64,000 bases of DNA from Citrus sinensis (Eukaryota; Streptophyta; Magnoliopsida; Sapindales; Rutaceae). The notes beneath the pieces were generated by a model. It had not been told where the DNA came from and did no database searches. It saw only the letters and a list, made by a program, of their open reading frames with translations. The position numbers and the translations under genes are program-made. Positions 60,060-64,000 of the stretch are shown piece after piece. Positions within the stretch are counted from its first letter, which is position 1. The number at the start of each line of letters is the position of its first letter. Where the stretch lies: the NCBI RefSeq assembly GCF_022201045.2, contig NC_068557.1, positions 27,009,501 through 27,073,500 of the forward strand. The letters run 5' to 3'.

Positions 60060-61010
60060 TACGTACTTCAAAAGTTTAAACACAAATTTTCAATCATTAG
60101 ATTAGATTGAAATGAAAGGTCAAGATTAAAAGAGATGAATTATTAATTTCATTAATATTTTCTCTCTCTTCTCTTTAGTGTTTAATTGTCTTTCTTCTTT
60201 TGTTTGAGAAAGGAAAATTTTTCTTTTCTCTCTCCTATAAATTTATAAATAGAATAATTAAAATTATCAAAATTAATTTAATTACAGACCCTGTAAATTT
60301 GTGATATTTTGAGTCACGAGAGGAAACTTACACTGTTACATAATATATCACGCTTATATCTCTACAATTTGCCTCTTCAAAACCCACCCGGGAAGGTTCC
60401 TCTTTAACAATCAAATTCAAACTCAAAATGGATGATTGAGTGGCACCGAAGAAGGATATGACAGCAGTGCTAGAATATTGACATGGAAATCTCTTTGCCA
60501 ATTCTCGCTTGCATAAGGAACCACGAAGACCAAAGCAATGCAGCCTGCGATAAAAAAATACTGAACCAATGGTCCACCTCTCTGTCTTCTTTCTTCAAAT
60601 CATCAATTTGGCATGTGCTTGTTATATTGTGATTCGTGGCTTTGAACACTTGGGTGGTGGGATATAATTAGCTTTCCTTTGTAAAGGGTTAAACAACACA
60701 GCTCCACCAATGCAAACAACTGTGCCTAATACCTTCGTCCTCTCAGTCTCAGCCAAGCTGTTTATGTTCGCTTTCCAAGGCAGCAAGTTTTATAATTTTG
60801 ATGGTTCTAATTATGCCATTTACAAATTTATAGGACAGAGAGAAAAGAGAAAATCTTAAATTAAAGAAGGAAGAGAATTAAATATTAAAGAGAGGAGAAA
60901 AAAAATATTAATGGAATTAATTATTCGTGCCATCTAATCTTAATCCTCTATTTTAATCTAATCTAATGGATAAAATATTGTATTTAAACTTGTGTTTTAA
61001 AATGTTTCTC
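60060..61010. repeat. Inverted repeat arms (about 220 bp each) around 0.5 kb of unrelated DNA
   Basis: Left arm about 60060-60285, right arm about 60790-61010. The right arm, reverse complemented, matches the left in order: 'agtttaaa', 'cattagattagatt', 'cattaatatttt', 'cttttctctct', 'cctataaattt' and 'ataatta'. The middle (about 60290-60785) has higher base complexity and no arm similarity. The unit could be one long-TIR element carrying captured DNA, or two element copies in opposite orientation. Confidence 0.6.
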
Positions 61011-61995
61011 TTAGAACCTTGCGCACACCCCATCATTCGTTTCTTTTAGTTTGAACTTTGAATATGGTGTGAAATGGAAGGAAAAAAAAAAAGAGGAAGC
61101 AAACAAACAAATAATAAGACATAAAAAGAGAGAGAGAGAGAAAGAATGATTAAAACAATACACAAGGAGCCGCAAAATGTTAAAGATCGATGAATATTAT
61201 CTAAATCTACGTACAGTGTTAGCACAAACTTTCTTGTCCTTTATTCTTTGATTTATTCTAAGTAAATGTTTTCTTGTTTTACATATACATACAATCAAAG
61301 TAATAGTAATGCATACAATCGAAATAATAGTAAGAATAAGATATCACATTTTCTCGAACAATGTCATTGTTCAAATGGGCATGTTTTTTTATTTTATATG
61401 ATCACGAGTGTAACAATTTAAATTTTAAAAGTTTGACGTTTTAGTTAGCACCATTATACTTTATATCAATAGAATAATTAATTACATGGACGTGGCATAT
61501 TCAAATTAAATGCCCCATAAGCCTAGAAAATATCCATGGTCCCTCCCGTAAATGAACAAATCAACAATTGAAATTCTTTTCTGTAAAGTTGATGGGTCAG
61601 CATCAACTGGTCAAGTTTTTCCCCGAATATGATGCAGCATCTATTTTATCACACCCTTGACCCTCATAATCATGGAAATAATCTCCTAAATGCCACACAT
61701 ATCACATCATTTCCATTTCATCCTATATTCCATGTGATCAACATCAACTTATAATTGATGGGCATTAATGAATTCTTTGCTTAGTATTCATTGGGATCTA
61801 GAGACTTTATTTCCCACCATCAAACTTTGATATTTAAGATCTTGTCTGGCTCATTATGTTATGTATTTACTAAGTAAATTGAGGTACTCCAATTAAGCTA
61901 AACATGTATAAAAGATTGATGTAAATATGCTTTCTTGTTTGGTACTTTGTAATCTATCACATTATTAAATTGCACGATGTTATTGCCTCCACTAT
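61011..61995. other. Intergenic, nothing recognised
   Basis: No gene-like ORF. It contains a (GA)n tract near 61125-61140 and several A-rich runs. Confidence 0.5.
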
Positions 61996-62637
61996 GGGTA
62001 CATTTGTGATTGAGGTTGGGCAGCATTAGCTGTTGAGTTGTGTCTCACATTGGTTAGAAAGGGGGAAATACTCGAGTTTATAAAGAGATATGTCACTCTA
62101 CCTAAATAGCTAATATTTTAGGTTGGATACCTAGAAATCTTATGCTAAGTCTCCCCAATAAGTGGTATCAGAGCTAAACCCTAGTAGTTGGAATGTGGTG
62201 GAACAACTCAGGTGTGTCGGACGAAAGGACTGGAGTCCGGCGATGGTTTCGTCCGAGGGAGGGATTATTGAGTTGTGTCCCACATTGGCTAGAAAATAGA
62301 AGATACTTGGGTTTATAAAGAGATAGGTCACTCCACCTAAATGACTAGTCTTTTGGGTTGGATACCTATAAATTTTACGCTAAGTCCCCCTAACAGTAGC
62401 TTAAAAGCTACAACACTAAAGCGTTTGGTAAACACTAACTGTTATAACTTGAAAACTATGTTAATATGATTTTTCACTTGTATAATGGAAAATCTATTAT
62501 ATCTTTAATAATTTTATTAAAATTATTATTTAAAATTTATATTTACTATATATTACTAACTTTTGTTTCATAGTTACAACTTTTTTTTCCCACAATAGTT
62601 GTAGCAAAGCTACAGCACCTCAATCTCAAACGCACCC
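61996..62637. mobile_element. MITE copy B, interrupted by a TRIM
   Basis: The left end GGGTACATTTGTGATTGAGG and the inverted right end GGGTGCGTTTGAGATTGAGG are near-identical terminal repeats. Removing the TRIM (62031-62395) leaves about 272 bp, and the arms then continue to match (GCAGCATTAGC...AGCTACAAC against GCTGTAGCTTTGCTACAAC). Copy A at 17295-17569 is the same family without the insertion. Confidence 0.75.
62031..62395 (+). mobile_element. TRIM (terminal-repeat retrotransposon in miniature), 365 bp
   Basis: Two direct LTRs of about 130 bp lie at 62031-62160 and 62266-62395. They share a start (TGTTGAGTTGTGTC / TATTGAGTTGTGTC) and the CACATTGG, TTTATAAAGAGATA and GGTTGGATACCTA blocks. 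TGGTATCAGAGC at 62163-62174 is the initiator-methionine tRNA primer-binding site, just after LTR 1. A purine-rich tract (GAGGGAGGGA, 62255-62264) sits just before LTR 2. The internal region is about 105 bp and has no gag-pol. Flanking 5-mers TTAGC and GTAGC are a near-match target duplication. LTR divergence shows it is not recent. Confidence 0.85.
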
Positions 62638-62828
62638 TATGCTCCATCGCCAAACTTCCAAGAATCTGTTCTACAATGTGAGTTAAGAGTTTTATCATTG
62701 TAGAGTGGCAGTTTACAATAGTAGTATCCTCTTTTTATCCGCTCCATCAAATGTAAATTTGAGCAAATTCAATAATATTTTAAGTGGCACAATGTTTTAA
62801 AGAATACGATTTTATTTTAGGTATAATA

Positions 62829-62846
62829 GTGAGCAATATTGCTCAC
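62829..62846. repeat. Perfect 18-bp palindrome
   Basis: GTGAGCAATATTGCTCAC equals its own reverse complement. It stands alone in an AT-rich spacer and may be part of a decayed MITE end. Confidence 0.7.
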
Positions 62847-62961
62847 ATTATAATAAACAATAACCTCACGTGACACTATTTAATTAATCTATAAATTTAA
62901 CACTTTTACAATCATACCAAGTGTCCAATTACTCATACGCTGAGCGAACTTTCTCACTTAG

Positions 62962-63312
62962 GTTCTGTTTGGTACAACTTTTCAAGTAGAGCTTATTTAA
63001 GTAGAGTTTTTAATAGTATAACTTTTACAAATAGAGTTTTTACATTAAAAAATTTAGTTGTTTGTTTGTCAATAAGAGTTTTTATTAAAAATTTATGAAA
63101 TTACTTTAAATAGACATTTTTTTTAAAATTATGTTATTAAAAGAATAAAATAAGATTGTCAAATAAGTAGAGGATATTTTAGATATTTTAATATTTAAAA
63201 AAAAATTTCAACCTCTACTCCCAAAAGCTCAAAATTTGAGTTTTTTTCTAGTAGAGACAAAATAACTTATTTAAGCTCTAAAAGTTCTACTAAAAAATAA
63301 TCAAACAACAAA
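62962..63312. mobile_element. Possible MITE with diverged inverted arms
   Basis: The left side ('gttctgtttggtacaact', 'tagagcttatttaa') pairs with the inverted right side ('gttgtttgattatt', 'tagagcttaaataa'). The similarity is partial and the ends are approximate. No target duplication was identified. Confidence 0.35.
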
Positions 63313-63740
63313 AATTATGATAAGAGTTTATAGAATTAAATAAACACTTATATCCATTAGATAAATCATACCAAAAAAACACTTAATCATTTCTATTTGT
63401 ACGGTATGCTTTGCCGGTTTATCTTTTTTTTTTAAAAAAAAATGAGCTGGGTGAGTGCGGTTGATGGAAATTTGAACCGGGTGAGTGCAGTTTTGAATTG
63501 AATGAATAACTGTATTGAACCGTGCAGTCAATGTTACTAGAAATATACGTTGAAGAAAACGTAGAGCCAATGAAAATCGCCAAGCCTGTTATTTTGTCTT
63601 CATTTATGGGTTTTTCTTCACCTCTTCTTCCACTTTCTCTCTTCAATAGCTGTCCCTCTTTGTTATCTTCTTTGTGTGCAAATAATGTTAATAAACCATT
63701 CTGCGTTTTCTAATTCACTGCTCAAAACAAAATAAATAAA
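63313..63740. promoter_or_regulatory. Upstream region of the gene starting at 63741
   Basis: The stretch 63590-63700 is pyrimidine-rich (TCTTC, CCTC and TTTCTC groups), typical of a plant 5' leader. No TATA box could be assigned. Confidence 0.4.
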
Positions 63741-64000
63741 ATGGCTTCCTTACAACAACTGCTTGCAGAAGAAGGCTTTGAGCGTGGACATAGACAGTTC
63801 ACCGAAGGGCCAAAGCCAATGAAACTTAAAGACAGAACCTCAACTGATCATGACTCCATTGCTCTGCCTATATACATCTGCCATGATCTTAAAAGCTTCG
63901 ATTTCTCCAAGCAGAGGTCAGATAAGGCTGTTTCGGGACCAGAGTATTCGATAAAGTCATCTGAAAGGGAAGGTTCGAATTCAAAGTCATCCAGAATTGA
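63741..64000 (+). CDS. N-terminal 86 codons of an unrecognised protein, truncated by the window
   Basis: An ATG at 63741 after an A-rich context opens a frame that runs to the window edge without a stop. The protein begins MASLQQLLAEEGFERGH and includes ALPIYICHDLKSFDFSK, followed by a serine- and lysine-rich low-order region. The balanced codon use and a pyrimidine-rich leader support a real gene. No domain is complete enough to name. The ALPIYICHD phrase looks like a conserved plant motif, but I cannot tie it to a function. Confidence 0.75.
   Translation, partial: MASLQQLLAEEGFERGHRQFTEGPKPMKLKDRTSTDHDSIALPIYICHDLKSFDFSKQRSDKAVSGPEYSIKSSEREGSNSKSSRI

Noticed and set aside
1..64000. CRISPR arrays, rRNA, tRNA or conserved plant miRNA hairpins
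   Set aside because: None was found by eye. A covariance-model scan (tRNAscan-SE, Infernal) would be needed to exclude small RNA genes.

Overview
This is plant nuclear DNA: AT-rich intergenic space, spliced genes with GT-AG introns, and many short non-autonomous transposons. The proteins are those of a eudicot. My impression is Citrus or a close relative, but the sequence alone does not prove the genus. There are no prokaryotic genes, CRISPR arrays, rRNA or tRNA genes that I could find.

Layout, left to right. (1) 1-9115, minus: a ROOT HAIR DEFECTIVE 3-type ER-shaping GTPase, 17 exons traced, 3' end outside the window. (2) 9.1-19.8 kb: gene-free, with a 1.5-kb solo LTR and MITE relics. (3) 19797-21014, plus: a trihelix DNA-binding protein with one intron. 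(4) 25513-28348, plus: a Rab5-type GTPase, seven coding exons, one intron with a GC donor. (5) 29473-30927, minus: an intronless secreted aspartyl protease. (6) 32.2-33.5 kb: a Mutator-like MITE next to a hAT-like element. (7) 35579-39469, minus: a non-RD LRR receptor kinase, four exons. (8) 40322-43877, minus: a TLC-domain membrane protein, eight exons. (9) 47999-49786, plus: an intronless mTERF-family organellar protein. (10) 52112-54971, minus: an NPR3/NPR4-type BTB-ankyrin salicylic-acid receptor, four exons. (11) 57.6-63.3 kb: gene-free and transposon-rich, with a 1.55-kb foldback element and a TRIM retrotransposon nested in a MITE. (12) 63741-64000, plus: the first 86 codons of an unrecognised gene.

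Gene content is the larger story. From memory of Arabidopsis, the RHD3-like, Rab5, aspartyl protease, TLC, mTERF and NPR genes match two small blocks there: around At4g19640-19660 (ARA7, TLC, mTERF, NPR4) and around At5g45110-45160 (NPR3, aspartyl protease, RHA1, RHD3-like 2). The window looks like the unduplicated ancestral block. Nothing suggests an operon-like shared pathway, though three genes serve endomembrane traffic or structure (RHD3-like, Rab5, TLC) and two serve immunity (LRR kinase, NPR3-type).

The window holds no clearly new molecular system. The most informative structures are the foldback element with its target duplication, the nested TRIM whose empty site survives in a second MITE copy 45 kb away, and the GC-AG intron.
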